Assembly: GCF_000413315.1 (NCBI RefSeq)
Contig: NZ_KE340297.1
Location: 2,054,581-2,118,580, forward strand
Direction: 5' to 3'
DNA from: Propionibacterium sp. oral taxon 192 str. F0372
GTDB lineage: Bacteria; Actinomycetota; Actinomycetes; Propionibacteriales; Propionibacteriaceae
Length of the DNA: 64,000 bases
Notes under the pieces: generated by a model
What the model saw: only the letters and a program-made list of their open reading frames with translations
What the model was told of the DNA's origin: nothing
Databases searched by the model: none
In this document: in pieces, positions 19,654-29,366 of the stretch
Position numbering within the stretch: the first letter of the stretch is position 1
How the letters are laid out: the number at the start of each line of letters is the position of its first letter
Position numbers and translations under genes: made by a program

Positions 19654-20988
19654 TCACGCAGCGCAGTCGTTCTGGTTTCCTTCTGCAACAATCGGGCCCG
19701 TCCCTGTGGGTGGGGGAGACTCGAGGGCACCTAGTCGCCAACCTGCGACGACCGCCCGCCAACCGACGAGCAGGGTTAGCACTACGACGGCTCCGTTGCG
19801 CACCGCCAGCAGCAGGGTTTCATCGGGACCAGCCACCTCACTGATCAATCCGGAGTAGTTGAGCGGGAAGACCTCGTGGGTCGCGAATGCGCAGACTAGC
19901 CCCAGCCCGGCTAGCACCAGTGACCATCGGCGGTCACCACCGGACAGCGGCAGGCAGACCAGGATCGCCAGCGGACCGGCGAGCCAGATCATGTACTGGG
20001 GAGAGAATGTCTTGTTGGCCACAATCATGGCGCAGATGATCGCCGCGGTTGCCAGCACGATTGCATGTCGACGGGCCGCGAGGACAGCCGGTGAATCGCT
20101 GCGTTGGGTGGTCCGGTTGCGGATTCCGAAGCCATTGAAGGCGATCAGCCAGCACAGCAGGATGGTGAAACATATGGCGATCACCATGAGCACGTCTCCG
20201 ACCTGCTGCCAGGTGTCCGTCCCGGGTCCGTAGATCTCCCAGGCGTTGTACTGGGACAACTCAGTGCGATACATCCCGGGGGTGCCGAAGGCATGTTTTA
20301 GCATCACGACGGTGGCCGGGATCGACTCGATCTGCAGCCCCCGGTCCGACTGCCAGGTCAGCGGGGACAGCGAACGGTCGATGCCGAACCATAGCAGCGA
20401 GATGAGGCCAAGCAATCCGCCCATGACCAGGAAACCCAGCCCGCGTCGCCGGGCCATCGTTCCCCTGCCGAGCATGGGGGCGATGAGCAGAGCGGGCCAC
20501 AGCTTCAGGGCAGCCCCCACTGCCACGGCAGCTCCGGCAAGGCGAGGGCTGCGATGCACCCAGCCTAGGGCCAGCACTACTGCCACGGCGGGCAGCAGAT
20601 CAATGCGAAACCAGACCAGGGAACCGATAGCGGCGATGAATGCCGTCCAGTAGGCGGCCGCCCAGTGATGCACCCGCAACCACAACCACACGGTGGTCCA
20701 TGCGTCTAAAGATGCCATGACAAGGACAAAGACCAGAACGAAGGATCCTTCGTCGGCGGCCAGCAGGTTGCGGATCGCCTCCAGCATTGCGGGAATCGGT
20801 GTGGGGTATTCAACCAAGGCGCCTGCCAACCCCTTGGATGTGAGTTGGTGGTAGTAGTAGCGCACATCGTGGTCGATGAAGCTCTCCCGGGTGGCCCACA
20901 GAGTCGCCATCAGCACTCTTGTGATGAGCCAGGCTGCGACGGCGGCGAGCACCCGCAAAACGCCGACGTTCGGCCTGGAATCCATCAA
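19654..20988 (-). CDS. GT87-like polyprenyl-linked mannosyltransferase, copy 2
   Basis: A 444-aa polytopic membrane protein with about ten hydrophobic segments. HDVRYYYHQL in the first periplasmic loop, EYPTP, and the NKTFSPQYMIWL motif near residue 330 mark the glycosyltransferase 87 (DUF2029) family; in mycobacteria these use polyprenyl-phosphate mannose for lipomannan or PIM synthesis. The sugar and acceptor here are not known. It starts inside the stop of its upstream paralogue (4-base overlap). Confidence 0.82.
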   Translation of the reverse strand: MMDSRPNVGVLRVLAAVAAWLITRVLMATLWATRESFIDHDVRYYYHQLTSKGLAGALVEYPTPIPAMLEAIRNLLAADEGSFVLVFVLVMASLDAWTTVWLWLRVHHWAAAYWTAFIAAIGSLVWFRIDLLPAVAVVLALGWVHRSPRLAGAAVAVGAALKLWPALLIAPMLGRGTMARRRGLGFLVMGGLLGLISLLWFGIDRSLSPLTWQSDRGLQIESIPATVVMLKHAFGTPGMYRTELSQYNAWEIYGPGTDTWQQVGDVLMVIAICFTILLCWLIAFNGFGIRNRTTQRSDSPAVLAARRHAIVLATAAIICAMIVANKTFSPQYMIWLAGPLAILVCLPLSGGDRRWSLVLAGLGLVCAFATHEVFPLNYSGLISEVAGPDETLLLAVRNGAVVVLTLLVGWRAVVAGWRLGALESPPPTGTGPIVAEGNQNDCAA

Positions 20989-22301
20989 CCCTCTCCTGTT
21001 CGGTCAGGTGCGCGCAGGAACCCGAGAACCGTGTCGGCGACCAGCACGGTCATCGCACAGATCAGCATGTTGCGGATCGCCAGGACAATGGTGACCACTG
21101 GTCGCCATGTTCCGGAGATCGGGCTGTCGCGCACCAGTGGATCGTAGCCGATAGGGAAGACCATCGTCGTGGCGAGACTCGCAGCCAGCACCATCAATAG
21201 GATCATCCATATCCGGGAGCGACGATGCAGGTAACCGGGGGAGTCTCGGTTCTCGAGACCGAGTAGGGCGATGGCAGCGGCCGTGGGGCCACCGAGCCAG
21301 ATCATGTACTGGGGGGAGAATGTTTTGTTGGTGACAATCATCATGAGCACCACAGCGATCACCAGGATTGCCGCTTGGAAACCGGTCTGCTGATCGCCAC
21401 GCAGCCACCACAAGTAGCCGATCAGCAGCCCGATCAACCCGGCGGGCATGGCCACGCTGGCGATAACCGACCAGTTCACCACGTGGGGCCCAAAGATCTC
21501 GAAGGCCTGGTAGCGCGACACGGCGACGGTGTAATCGCCGCCGCCGAAGGCACGCAGCAACATCGGTACCGTTGCCCAGACCGATTCCACTTGAAGACCA
21601 CGCCCCGACTGCCAGGTGAGCGGGGAGATCAATCGGTCCCAACCGGCCCAGACAAAGCTCGCCACCCCCAGCACACCGCCACTGAACCAGAAGGCCAGGG
21701 TGGGCGCTGCCCGCCTACCCCGGGTTCCGCACAGCGCTGGCCACAGCAGGGCAGGCCACAGTTTAATCGCGGCGCCTAACCCGGCCAATCCGCCGGCGGT
21801 GCGGGGTCGGTTGGCAGCCAGCCACAGCAATGACCAACCCGTCAGTACCGAGGTGACGATGTCGAACCGCAGGTAGACAGTTGGGCCGATGGCAGTGATG
21901 AAGACGGTCCAGAACCAGGCCGCCTGGGAGCCGAGCCTGCCCCCAGTGAGCCACAACCGACGGTAGAGGGCGGCGTCACAGGCGAGCATGGCTAGCACGA
22001 ACCACACGACATAGCCGACCTGGGTTCCTAGGCCCAAGTACCAGCACATATCCAGCAGCCACAGCACCGGAGTGGGATATTCCGGCATCGTCTGGGCTGG
22101 GCCGCGCTCATGCATGGCGGTGATGTGCTCGTAGTAATAGACGACGTCTCCTTGGGATTCGGGGGTGAACAGTGCCCAGATGAACAACAGCAGGACTCTG
22201 GTGCATACCCACACCAAGGACATGGTGCGTGCAGAGGCGAGATCCCAGGAGCGGAACAATCGCATGGCCCGCTCCATCAACTGCTGTCTGTTGACGGACA
22301 T
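20985..22301 (-). CDS. GT87-like polyprenyl-linked mannosyltransferase, copy 1
   Basis: A 438-aa membrane glycosyltransferase homologous to the next gene. Shared motifs include DVVYYYEHI, EYPTPVLW, the ISPLTWQSGRGLQVESVWAT stretch and NKTFSPQYMIWLGG. I start it at the ATG 22301 (MSVNRQQLMERAM) because a longer reading would run through the tRNA-Arg gene. The two genes overlap by ATGA and look like a tandem duplication that has diverged. Confidence 0.82.
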   Translation of the reverse strand: MSVNRQQLMERAMRLFRSWDLASARTMSLVWVCTRVLLLFIWALFTPESQGDVVYYYEHITAMHERGPAQTMPEYPTPVLWLLDMCWYLGLGTQVGYVVWFVLAMLACDAALYRRLWLTGGRLGSQAAWFWTVFITAIGPTVYLRFDIVTSVLTGWSLLWLAANRPRTAGGLAGLGAAIKLWPALLWPALCGTRGRRAAPTLAFWFSGGVLGVASFVWAGWDRLISPLTWQSGRGLQVESVWATVPMLLRAFGGGDYTVAVSRYQAFEIFGPHVVNWSVIASVAMPAGLIGLLIGYLWWLRGDQQTGFQAAILVIAVVLMMIVTNKTFSPQYMIWLGGPTAAAIALLGLENRDSPGYLHRRSRIWMILLMVLAASLATTMVFPIGYDPLVRDSPISGTWRPVVTIVLAIRNMLICAMTVLVADTVLGFLRAPDRTGEG

Positions 22302-22337
22302 CGGCACCCCTGACGGTGGAGGGTGATGGTGTTGGGG

Positions 22338-22409
22338 CGCCCCCGAGAGGATTCGAACCTCTGCTCCCGCCTCCGGAGGGCGGTGCTCTATCCCCTGAGC
22401 TACGGGGGC
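22338..22409 (-). tRNA. tRNA-Arg (CCG)
   Basis: Minus strand: acceptor GCCCCCG pairs fully with CGGGGGC, the anticodon loop is CTCCGGA (anticodon CCG, codon CGG), and the T-arm AGAGG-TTCGAAT-CCTCT is intact. CCA is not encoded. The gene is 36 bases upstream of the GT87 gene on the same strand with no terminator between them. Confidence 0.95.
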
Positions 22410-22410
22410 C

Positions 22411-22466
22411 CGACCTGCTCGTACAGGTCGTCGAACAGGGTAGCACCGCCGCTGCTGTGCGCCCAA
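22411..22466 (-). promoter_or_regulatory. Promoter and hairpin leader of tRNA-Arg
   Basis: Minus strand TTGGGC (22461-22466), 18-base spacer and TACCCT (22437-22442). The expected start is near 22430, and the whole leader from there to the tRNA folds into a 7-bp hairpin (22411-22417 with 22424-22430), ending 1 base before the tRNA 5' end. Confidence 0.5.
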
Positions 22467-22526
22467 CCCGCGTCCCAGCAGCCCAGAGAACTGTGTCCGG
22501 TCTGTCACACTTGGAGCGTGACCCAC

Positions 22527-23921
22527 ATGCATGTTGCCGGCGCGATCCATGCCGATGTTTCCACCCCATCTCCGCAGTGGCTGCATCGCCCAGTGGACCC
22601 GAATGCACTCGACCCAGCTCTGTGGTCGTGCTGCGTTGCACGTGGCGATGATGGTGCGCTGCGGGTGGGCGGCCTGTCAGTCGCTGAGCTGCTGGCCGAC
22701 TATGGATCGCCGCTGTACCTAATCGACGAACGAGATTTCCGGAACCGGGCCGCAGGGTTTCGTGATGCCTTCGACCCTTGGCATGTCTACTACGCGGGCA
22801 AGGCTTTTCTCACCAGGATGGTTGCCCGGTGGGTGGACCAGGAAGGACTGTTCTTAGACGTGTGTTCAGGTGGGGAACTCGCCACTGCACTGTCGGTGGG
22901 TTTTCATCCGGAACGCATTGGCATGCACGGGAACAACAAATCTACCGAAGAATTGGCCATGGCCCTAGAGGCCGGGGTAGCACGGATCATCGTCGACTCG
23001 ATGGATGAGATAGCCCGGATCGAGCAACTGTGCCACGATCACGGCTGGAAGGCCTCGGTGCTGATCCGGGTCACCCCGGGTGTGGAAGCGCACACCCACG
23101 AGTACATAGCAACCGCCCACGAGGACCAGAAATTCGGTTTCTCAATCACTAACGGGGCAGCAATGGTGGCTATGGTCCGCTGTCATGTCGCATCGGATAT
23201 CGAATTGCTTGGCATTCACTCCCACATCGGCTCCCAGATCTTCGACACCGGCGGTTTCGAGGTCGCCGCTCGACGCACCATGAAGCTGTTGCGCCAATTT
23301 AAGGAGGCTACCGGCACGGAGTTGCCCGAACTCGATCTCGGTGGTGGCTTCGGAATCGCTTACACCTCCAATGACTCACCAGCCACCCCGGATACCCTGT
23401 CGAGGAATCTGCGCGAGATCGTCGAGATTGAGGCCCGTGGTCATGCGATGAAGGTTCCGCAGATCTCCATTGAGCCTGGTCGGGCTATTGTGGGACCTTC
23501 GGGAATGGCGCTCTACACCGTCGGAACGGTGAAGACCGTCGACTTGGAGGGTGGAGCTCAACGGGTTTACGTCTCGGTGGACGGGGGCATGTCCGACAAC
23601 ATCCGTCCTGCCTTGTACGCTGCAGAATACTCGGCAGTCCTGGCTTCACGCACCTCGCAGGAAGACACCGTTTTGAGCCGTATCGTCGGCAAGCACTGCG
23701 AGGGTGGTGACATTCTCGTGCATGATGTCTTCCTGCCGTCGGACATCGCCCCAGGGGATCTGATCGCGGTCCCGGCGTCCGGCGCCTATTCTCGTGCAAT
23801 GGCCTCCAACTACAACCACACCCCACGTCCCCCAGTACTGTCTGTGGCGGATGGGGCGGTCTCGGTGTTGCTGCGCCGTGAAACCTTTGATGATCTGATG
23901 GCCTTGGACATGGGGGAGTGA
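22527..23921 (+). CDS. lysA: Diaminopimelate decarboxylase
   Basis: PLP enzyme that converts meso-diaminopimelate to lysine; 464 aa. YAGKAFL near residue 93 holds the PLP-binding Lys, GGGFGIAY binds the phosphate, EPGRAIVG and HCEGGDI (Cys of the dimer active site) follow. ATG 22527 has GGAG 10 bases upstream; GTG 22518 is an alternative. The gene is divergent from tRNA-Arg and 1 base ahead of hom, so lysine and threonine/methionine branch genes are co-transcribed. Confidence 0.95.
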   Translation: MHVAGAIHADVSTPSPQWLHRPVDPNALDPALWSCCVARGDDGALRVGGLSVAELLADYGSPLYLIDERDFRNRAAGFRDAFDPWHVYYAGKAFLTRMVARWVDQEGLFLDVCSGGELATALSVGFHPERIGMHGNNKSTEELAMALEAGVARIIVDSMDEIARIEQLCHDHGWKASVLIRVTPGVEAHTHEYIATAHEDQKFGFSITNGAAMVAMVRCHVASDIELLGIHSHIGSQIFDTGGFEVAARRTMKLLRQFKEATGTELPELDLGGGFGIAYTSNDSPATPDTLSRNLREIVEIEARGHAMKVPQISIEPGRAIVGPSGMALYTVGTVKTVDLEGGAQRVYVSVDGGMSDNIRPALYAAEYSAVLASRTSQEDTVLSRIVGKHCEGGDILVHDVFLPSDIAPGDLIAVPASGAYSRAMASNYNHTPRPPVLSVADGAVSVLLRRETFDDLMALDMGE

Positions 23922-23922
23922 G

Positions 23923-25221
23923 ATGAACGAGAAGAACGTGCTGCGGGTTGGACTTCTGGGTGCCGGAACGGTGGGTGCTCAGGTGGCGCGATTGATCCTC
24001 ACCCAGGGAGATGAATTGGAGGCCAGGATCGGGCGTCGGCTTGAACTTATCGGTGTGGCGGTGCGCGACAAGAATAGACAGCGTCCGGGCATCCCAGCCG
24101 AGTTGATCACCACCGATGCCGAGGCTCTGCTCGCTAGTGGCGATCTTGACATCGTCATTGAGTTGATGGGGGGCATCGAACCGGCCCGCACCCTGATCAT
24201 GTCCGCGATCTCCCATGGCGCATCGGTGGTCACTGCCAATAAGGCCTTGCTGGCCGCAGAGGGGCCGATGATTTTCAAGGCGGCTGCCCGCGCCGGGGTG
24301 GATGTCTACTACGAGGCTGCGGTTGCCGGTGCGATCCCGATCGTTCGCCCGCTACGAGAATCGCTGGTTGGCGACGAGATCCGCTCGGTGATGGGCATCG
24401 TCAACGGAACGACGAATTTCATCCTGGACAAGATGGCCACCGAGGGCATGGACTACGGCTCTGCGCTACGACAGGCCCAGGAGTTGGGCTATGCGGAGGT
24501 CGACCCGACGGCTGATGTCGAGGGACTGGATGCCGCGGCCAAAGCCACCCTGCTCGCATCGCTGGCTTTTCACACTAGGGTCTCTTCCAGTGTGCCGACC
24601 GAGGGGATCACGGCCATCGATACCGACATCATCAAGGCTGCCGCCAGCATGGGTTGTGTGGTGAAGTTGCTGGCGGTGGCAGTCATGCTATCCGATGGGA
24701 GGATATCGGTGCGGGTACACCCTGCGATGGTGGCCAATGACCACCCTTTGGCCAGCGTAAACGGTGCCTACAACGCGATCTTCGTCGAGGCAGCTAGTGC
24801 CGGGCGCCTGATGTTCATGGGGCCGGGAGCTGGGGGTGCTCCCACGGCTTCGGCCGTCGTTGGTGACCTGGTCACCATCGGGCGCAACCGTACCAGAGGG
24901 GTGGCCGGTGCCGCCCAGTCGATGTACCGGGAGTTGGAGGTCGCACCGATCACCGCGGCACGCACTCGTTATTACCTGCGCATTGATGTCGTCGACCGGC
25001 CCGGAACTCTGGCCCAGATCGCCTCGGTGCTAGCCGCGCACAATGTGTCCATCCGGATCGTCCAGCAATCACCGGATGCGATCGCCGACGGGGAGGCCAA
25101 CCAGATTCATCTGATGACTCACGAGGCACTCGAATCGGATGTGCTGGACTGTGTCTCAGAACTCAAAACCTCGCCTGCGGTTCACGGTGAGGTGCGCTTC
25201 ATCCGAGTGGAGGGAATGTGA
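23923..25221 (+). CDS. hom: Homoserine dehydrogenase
   Basis: Reduces aspartate semialdehyde to homoserine; 432 aa. GLLGAGTVGAQVARLI is the dinucleotide-binding loop, followed by the catalytic domain (ANKALLAAEGP, NGTTNFILDKM, GLDAAAKATLLASLAFH) and a C-terminal ACT domain (about 350-432, YYLRIDVVDRPGTLAQIASVLA) for feedback control, probably by threonine. It overlaps thrH by 4 bases (GTGA). Confidence 0.96.
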   Translation: MNEKNVLRVGLLGAGTVGAQVARLILTQGDELEARIGRRLELIGVAVRDKNRQRPGIPAELITTDAEALLASGDLDIVIELMGGIEPARTLIMSAISHGASVVTANKALLAAEGPMIFKAAARAGVDVYYEAAVAGAIPIVRPLRESLVGDEIRSVMGIVNGTTNFILDKMATEGMDYGSALRQAQELGYAEVDPTADVEGLDAAAKATLLASLAFHTRVSSSVPTEGITAIDTDIIKAAASMGCVVKLLAVAVMLSDGRISVRVHPAMVANDHPLASVNGAYNAIFVEAASAGRLMFMGPGAGGAPTASAVVGDLVTIGRNRTRGVAGAAQSMYRELEVAPITAARTRYYLRIDVVDRPGTLAQIASVLAAHNVSIRIVQQSPDAIADGEANQIHLMTHEALESDVLDCVSELKTSPAVHGEVRFIRVEGM

Positions 25222-25841
25222 CAACAATCGCCTGTCTCGATCTTGAGGGCGTTCTCGTCCCCGAGATCTGGATTGCTTTCGCCGAACGCACTGGCATCCC
25301 GGAACTGCGGTTGACCACCCGGGATATCAGTGACTACGACGAGTTGATGACCCACCGGCTGCGGATCCTCGAGGAGCATGGACTTCGCTTGCCCGATATT
25401 CAGGAGGTAATCGCAGGCCTCGAACCCCTGCCCGGTGCAGCCAGTTTCATCGCGTGGCTGCGTGAGCGGTTCCAGGTGGTGATCCTGTCGGACACCTTCT
25501 ACCAGTTTGCCGAACCCCTGATGGTACAGCTCGGACGCCCCACGTTGTTTTGTCATCGCTTAGAGGTGGCTAGCGACGGCCGCATCACTGACTACAAGCT
25601 GCGGATGGCTGATCAGAAGCGTCAGGCGATCCGGGCTTTCCATCAGCTGAACTTCCGGTGCATCGCATCCGGGGACTCCTACAACGACACCAACATGTTG
25701 TCCCAGGCCGATGCCGGAATCCTGTTCTGCCCACCGGACAATGTTGTCGCCGAGTTCCCGCAATTCCCGGTTGCCACCGATTACGACCAGATGCGTGAGC
25801 TGTTTACCGAGGCTGCGGAACGCTTGGTTGCACGGGGCTGA
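25218..25841 (+). CDS. thrH: ThrH: phosphoserine phosphatase / phosphoserine:homoserine phosphotransferase
   Basis: HAD-superfamily protein of 207 aa that resembles Pseudomonas aeruginosa ThrH over its whole length. Shared landmarks: DLEGVLVPEIWIAFAE at the N-terminus (nucleophile Asp), YDxLMxxRLRIL-type cap, LRERFQVVILSDTFY (motif II) and GDSYNDTNMLS (motif IV). ThrH removes phosphate from phosphoserine and can pass it to homoserine. It starts at GTG inside the hom stop codon, in the position where actinobacteria usually carry thrC and thrB, so an in vivo role in threonine synthesis is likely; a role as SerB is also possible because serA is nearby. Confidence 0.93.
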   Translation: MTTIACLDLEGVLVPEIWIAFAERTGIPELRLTTRDISDYDELMTHRLRILEEHGLRLPDIQEVIAGLEPLPGAASFIAWLRERFQVVILSDTFYQFAEPLMVQLGRPTLFCHRLEVASDGRITDYKLRMADQKRQAIRAFHQLNFRCIASGDSYNDTNMLSQADAGILFCPPDNVVAEFPQFPVATDYDQMRELFTEAAERLVARG

Positions 25842-25867
25842 ACCGATGTTGTCCGAAGTAGACCACG

Positions 25868-25909
25868 AGTGCTGCTAATCTTGGGGAAAGTGCTGCTAGT
25901 CTTGGGGTA
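25868..25909 (+). repeat. Two tandem 21-bp repeats upstream of rho
   Basis: 25868-25888 and 25889-25909 are adjacent copies with 19 of 21 identical bases, each containing GTGCTGCTARTCTTGGGG. They lie just after the thrH stop and at the probable promoter of rho. Confidence 0.8.
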
Positions 25910-26050
25910 CTCTGGCGAGGTTGGTTGGTGCACGCGGTGCCCGACCGAGTGTTGACTCGCACTCAGAACCCCGGCGGTGACCGCATCGGCGGTGCTGTTG
26001 GGATGCCGCCCGGCCACGATCCTGCGTGCGCCGACGACAAAACAGATCTT

Positions 26051-26101
26051 CCCGGTTCCACGCTTGGTGGACCGAACCGGGTACAACCGCGGCAATCGCG
26101 G
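26051..26101 (+). promoter_or_regulatory. Structured leader of rho
   Basis: The 280 bases between thrH and rho hold no gene. Near their end two hairpins occur: an 8-bp stem (26051-26058 with 26074-26081, with inner CAC/GTG pairs) and CCGCG-gcaat-CGCGG (26087-26101). The second ends about 10 bases before the AAAGGA ribosome site. Rho genes often carry a leader for self-regulation, so this may be the site. Confidence 0.45.
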
Positions 26102-26121
26102 ACCACCATGAAAGGACTCCA

Positions 26122-27885
26122 GTGAGCGAGACTGCAAGCAACTCGGCGCTGTCCACGAAGCTCCTGCCGGAGCTGAAGCAGATTGCCGTGGGGCTGGGTA
26201 TCAAAGGTGCGCGCACCATGCGCAAGGCCGACCTGATCTCCGCTATCCAGGCCTCGAACTCGGCTGCCCAGAGCAATCAGGGGCGCCCCAGGCATGCCGC
26301 AGAATCGACTGCACCAGATCCGACGGCGCCGGAGACTTCCGATATTGAGCCGGCCCAGGCCCCCTTAGTCACCGGGCAAAGTGTCGAATCATTGCCCCAG
26401 CGGGGTGATCGTCCGGTTCGCAGTCGCAACCGTCGCAACCGTGATCAGCATCGGGAAACACCAACCGCAGCTACCGAGCCCGCGGTCGATACCGATGAAG
26501 TTATCGGCGCGCGGATGGCTGCACTGCAAGCCGACCCTCAGTTGCAGCAACGATTGCGAGAACGTGAGGAGGCCCGCGAACAGCGTCATGATGCAGGCAA
26601 GGCGCAGGTTAGTGAGGTCACTGCCGAACATCGCGAAGAACAGGCCTCCCAGCCGAGCAGCCGACGGCGTAACCGTCGCAATCGGGACCGTGCCAATCGT
26701 CGTAACCGTGGAAACAATGGCGACTCCGGGGTCGACGAGTCTGTGCGCGAGGATGACGTGCTCGTGCAGGTCAGCGGCATCCTCGACGTGATGGACAACT
26801 ACGCCTTCGTGCGTACTTCCGGTTACCTTCCGGGGCCCAATGACGCCTATGTCTCTTTGTCCATGGTGCGTCGCAATGGGTTGCGCAAGGGCGACATCGT
26901 CACCGGTGCGTTGCGTCAGCCGCGTGAGGGCGACCGTAAGGAGAAATACAATCCGTTGGTGCGCCTGGACACCGTCAACGGCGCCGAACCGGATAAAGCT
27001 CGCAACCGTCCGGAATTTGCCAAGCTCACTCCGCTGTACCCGCAGGAGCGGCTGCGGATGGAGACCATCCAGAACAACATGACCGGGCGGATCATGGATC
27101 TGGTGTCGCCTATCGGCAAGGGTCAACGTGGGCTTATCGTCTCCCCGCCCAAGGCAGGCAAGACGATGGTCATGCAGGCCATCGCGAATTCGATCACCCA
27201 GAACAACCCTGAGGTACACCTCATGGTCGTCCTAGTCGACGAACGTCCCGAGGAGGTGACCGACTTCCAGCGCACCACCACTGCCGAGGTAATCGCATCC
27301 ACTTTTGACCGCCCGGCCACTGATCACACGACGATCGCCGAACTCGCCATTGAACGAGCCAAGCGGCTGGTGGAGATGGGCCGTGACGTTGTTATTTTGC
27401 TCGACGGCATCACTCGCTTGGGACGCGCCTACAACCTCGCAGCACCGGCCTCTGGGCGTATCTTGTCTGGTGGCGTGGATTCTGCAGCCCTGTATCCGCC
27501 GAAGAAATTCTTTGGCGCGGCCCGCAATATCGAGAATGGCGGATCGTTGACCATCCTAGCTACCGCCTTGGTGGAGACCGGATCCAAAATGGATGAGGTC
27601 ATTTTCGAGGAGTTTAAGGGAACCGGCAATATGGAGTTGAAGCTGTCGCGTCAACTGGCTGACAAGCGCATCTTCCCGGCGATTGATGTCGACGCATCCG
27701 GCACCCGTCGCGAGGAGTTGCTGATGGGGCGCACTGAACTTGACATCATCTGGAAACTGCGCCGGGTGCTGTCGGGTCTGGAGGATCAGGCCGCAGTGGA
27801 GATGCTGTTGTCACGGATGCGTAAGACCACCAATAATTCGGAGTTCTTGGTGCTCATCTCGCGAACCACTCCTGGCAACGACTGA
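26122..27885 (+). CDS. rho: Transcription termination factor Rho
   Basis: Hexameric RNA helicase that ends transcription; 587 aa, longer than the ~420-aa E. coli protein. An N-terminal Rho_N segment ([25 protein letters not shown]) is followed by a ~170-residue hydrophilic insert rich in Arg, Asn and Gln ([33 protein letters not shown]), typical of actinobacterial Rho and able to bind RNA. Then the cold-shock-like RNA-binding domain and the ATPase core with PPKAGKTM (Walker A), [13 protein letters not shown] and VILLDGITR (Walker B). GTG 26122 has AAAGGA 5 bases upstream and begins [10 protein letters not shown]. Confidence 0.96.
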   Translation: MSETASNSALSTKLLPELKQIAVGLGIKGARTMRKADLISAIQASNSAAQSNQGRPRHAAESTAPDPTAPETSDIEPAQAPLVTGQSVESLPQRGDRPVRSRNRRNRDQHRETPTAATEPAVDTDEVIGARMAALQADPQLQQRLREREEAREQRHDAGKAQVSEVTAEHREEQASQPSSRRRNRRNRDRANRRNRGNNGDSGVDESVREDDVLVQVSGILDVMDNYAFVRTSGYLPGPNDAYVSLSMVRRNGLRKGDIVTGALRQPREGDRKEKYNPLVRLDTVNGAEPDKARNRPEFAKLTPLYPQERLRMETIQNNMTGRIMDLVSPIGKGQRGLIVSPPKAGKTMVMQAIANSITQNNPEVHLMVVLVDERPEEVTDFQRTTTAEVIASTFDRPATDHTTIAELAIERAKRLVEMGRDVVILLDGITRLGRAYNLAAPASGRILSGGVDSAALYPPKKFFGAARNIENGGSLTILATALVETGSKMDEVIFEEFKGTGNMELKLSRQLADKRIFPAIDVDASGTRREELLMGRTELDIIWKLRRVLSGLEDQAAVEMLLSRMRKTTNNSEFLVLISRTTPGND

Positions 27886-28001
27886 ACCGCTTGTGGCTTG
27901 GCTATTTGCCCCAGCCGCATCCATCAACTACCATCGCGGAGTTGCCGGTTCACGCCACATGGATCCGCAGGCGACCCGGTGAAACTGACAAGGAGATCCA
28001 A

Positions 28002-28217
28002 ATGAAGCAGTCCACGCATCCCGAGTACGACTCGGTCAAGGTCGTGTGTACCTGTGGGAATCAGTTCGAGACCCGCAGCACGCTGACCGGCGGGGTGATG
28101 AGTGTCGACGTCTGTTCGGCGTGCCACCCCTTCTACACCGGCAAGCAGAAGATCCTCGACACCGGCGGCCGGGTCGCCCGTTTCGAGCGTCGCTACGGCA
28201 AAAAGACTGGCAAGTAG
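28002..28217 (+). CDS. rpmE: 50S ribosomal protein L31, zinc-binding form
   Basis: 71-aa bL31. The zinc ligands C16, C18, C38 and C41 are all present (C+ type, used when zinc is available), with the conserved [18 protein letters not shown] segment. AGGAGATCC precedes the ATG. It sits between rho and prfA exactly as in mycobacteria. Confidence 0.96.
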   Translation: MKQSTHPEYDSVKVVCTCGNQFETRSTLTGGVMSVDVCSACHPFYTGKQKILDTGGRVARFERRYGKKTGK

Positions 28218-28292
28218 CTCTTCGGATGAGGCGTCGGTCACGGTGATCCGTGCCCGGCGCCTTGTCGTCTTGTGCCGAGATGAGGGGTCGAG

Positions 28293-29366
28293 ATGTTCGA
28301 GAATGCGGCAGAGTTGAGGGCCGAGTATGCAGACCTCGGGCTGCGGATGGCCGATCCCGGGGTGCTCACCGCTGGCTCCCGCTCCCGGAGCGTCGGGCGT
28401 CGCTATGCGCGGCTCGGGCAGATCGTAAAGGCTCTCGATGATCATGACCGCTTATTCGCGGACCGCCAGGCAGCAGCGGAGTTGGCACAGGAGGATCCTT
28501 CCTTCGCTGCCGAAGTCGACGATCTCGATAAGCAACTCGGTTTTGCCCGGGCGAAGGTGACTGCGCTGCTGGCCCCCTCGGACCCCAACGACGACAACGA
28601 CGCGATTATCGAGATCAAGTCCGGCGAGGGAGGAGAGGAATCGGCCCTGTTTGCCGCTGATCTGCTGGGGATGTACCAGCATTACGTGGAATCGCGTGGC
28701 TGGAAAATGCATGTGCTGGACTCGGAAGTCACTGATCTGGGCGGGGTGAAAACCGTCACTTTCTCTGTGCATGCAGGAAACGCCGAGCCAGGCCAAGCCC
28801 CCTACGGGGTGCTGAAATTCGAAGGCGGGGTGCATCGTGTGCAGCGTGTCCCAGTCACAGAATCTCAAGGTCGCATCCACACCTCGGCGGCAGGCGTCCT
28901 GGTAATGCCCGATGTCGAGGCCGACGAGGTGGATATCGACGAGGGCGATCTGCGCATTGACGTTTTCCGGTCCTCTGGCAAAGGAGGTCAGGGAGTCAAC
29001 ACCACAGACTCGGCTGTGCGGATAACCCACGTGCCCACTGGCACCGTGGTGACGTGCCAGGATGAACGTTCCCAGTTGCAAAACAAAGAACAGGCAATGC
29101 GTATCCTGCGGGCCCGGCTCGTTGCGGCTGCGGCCGAACAGGCCGCAGCCGAGGCATCGGCCGCCCGGAAATCCCAAGTGCGCACCGTGGATCGTTCCCA
29201 GCGGGTCAGAACCTACAATTTCCCAGAGAACCGGATCACCGACCACCGGATCGGTTTCAAGGCTCACAATCTCGACCAGGTGCTAGATGGGGAACTTGGT
29301 CCGGTGATCGCCGCCCTCCAAGAGGCTGATCTTGCCGAACGGCTTGCTATGGGGAATGACCAGTGA
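28293..29366 (+). CDS. prfA: Peptide chain release factor 1
   Basis: RF1 recognises UAA and UAG stop codons and releases the peptide; 357 aa. The tripeptide anticodon region reads [14 protein letters not shown] (P-V-T), and the catalytic GGQ is in [17 protein letters not shown] near residue 232. The GGQ glutamine is the substrate of PrmC, encoded next with a 4-base overlap. Confidence 0.97.
   Translation: MFENAAELRAEYADLGLRMADPGVLTAGSRSRSVGRRYARLGQIVKALDDHDRLFADRQAAAELAQEDPSFAAEVDDLDKQLGFARAKVTALLAPSDPNDDNDAIIEIKSGEGGEESALFAADLLGMYQHYVESRGWKMHVLDSEVTDLGGVKTVTFSVHAGNAEPGQAPYGVLKFEGGVHRVQRVPVTESQGRIHTSAAGVLVMPDVEADEVDIDEGDLRIDVFRSSGKGGQGVNTTDSAVRITHVPTGTVVTCQDERSQLQNKEQAMRILRARLVAAAAEQAAAEASAARKSQVRTVDRSQRVRTYNFPENRITDHRIGFKAHNLDQVLDGELGPVIAALQEADLAERLAMGNDQ

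Noticed and set aside
22323-22526. Upstream extension of lysA
   Set aside because: The extension would translate through tRNA-Arg on the opposite strand; the family N-terminus starts near 22527.
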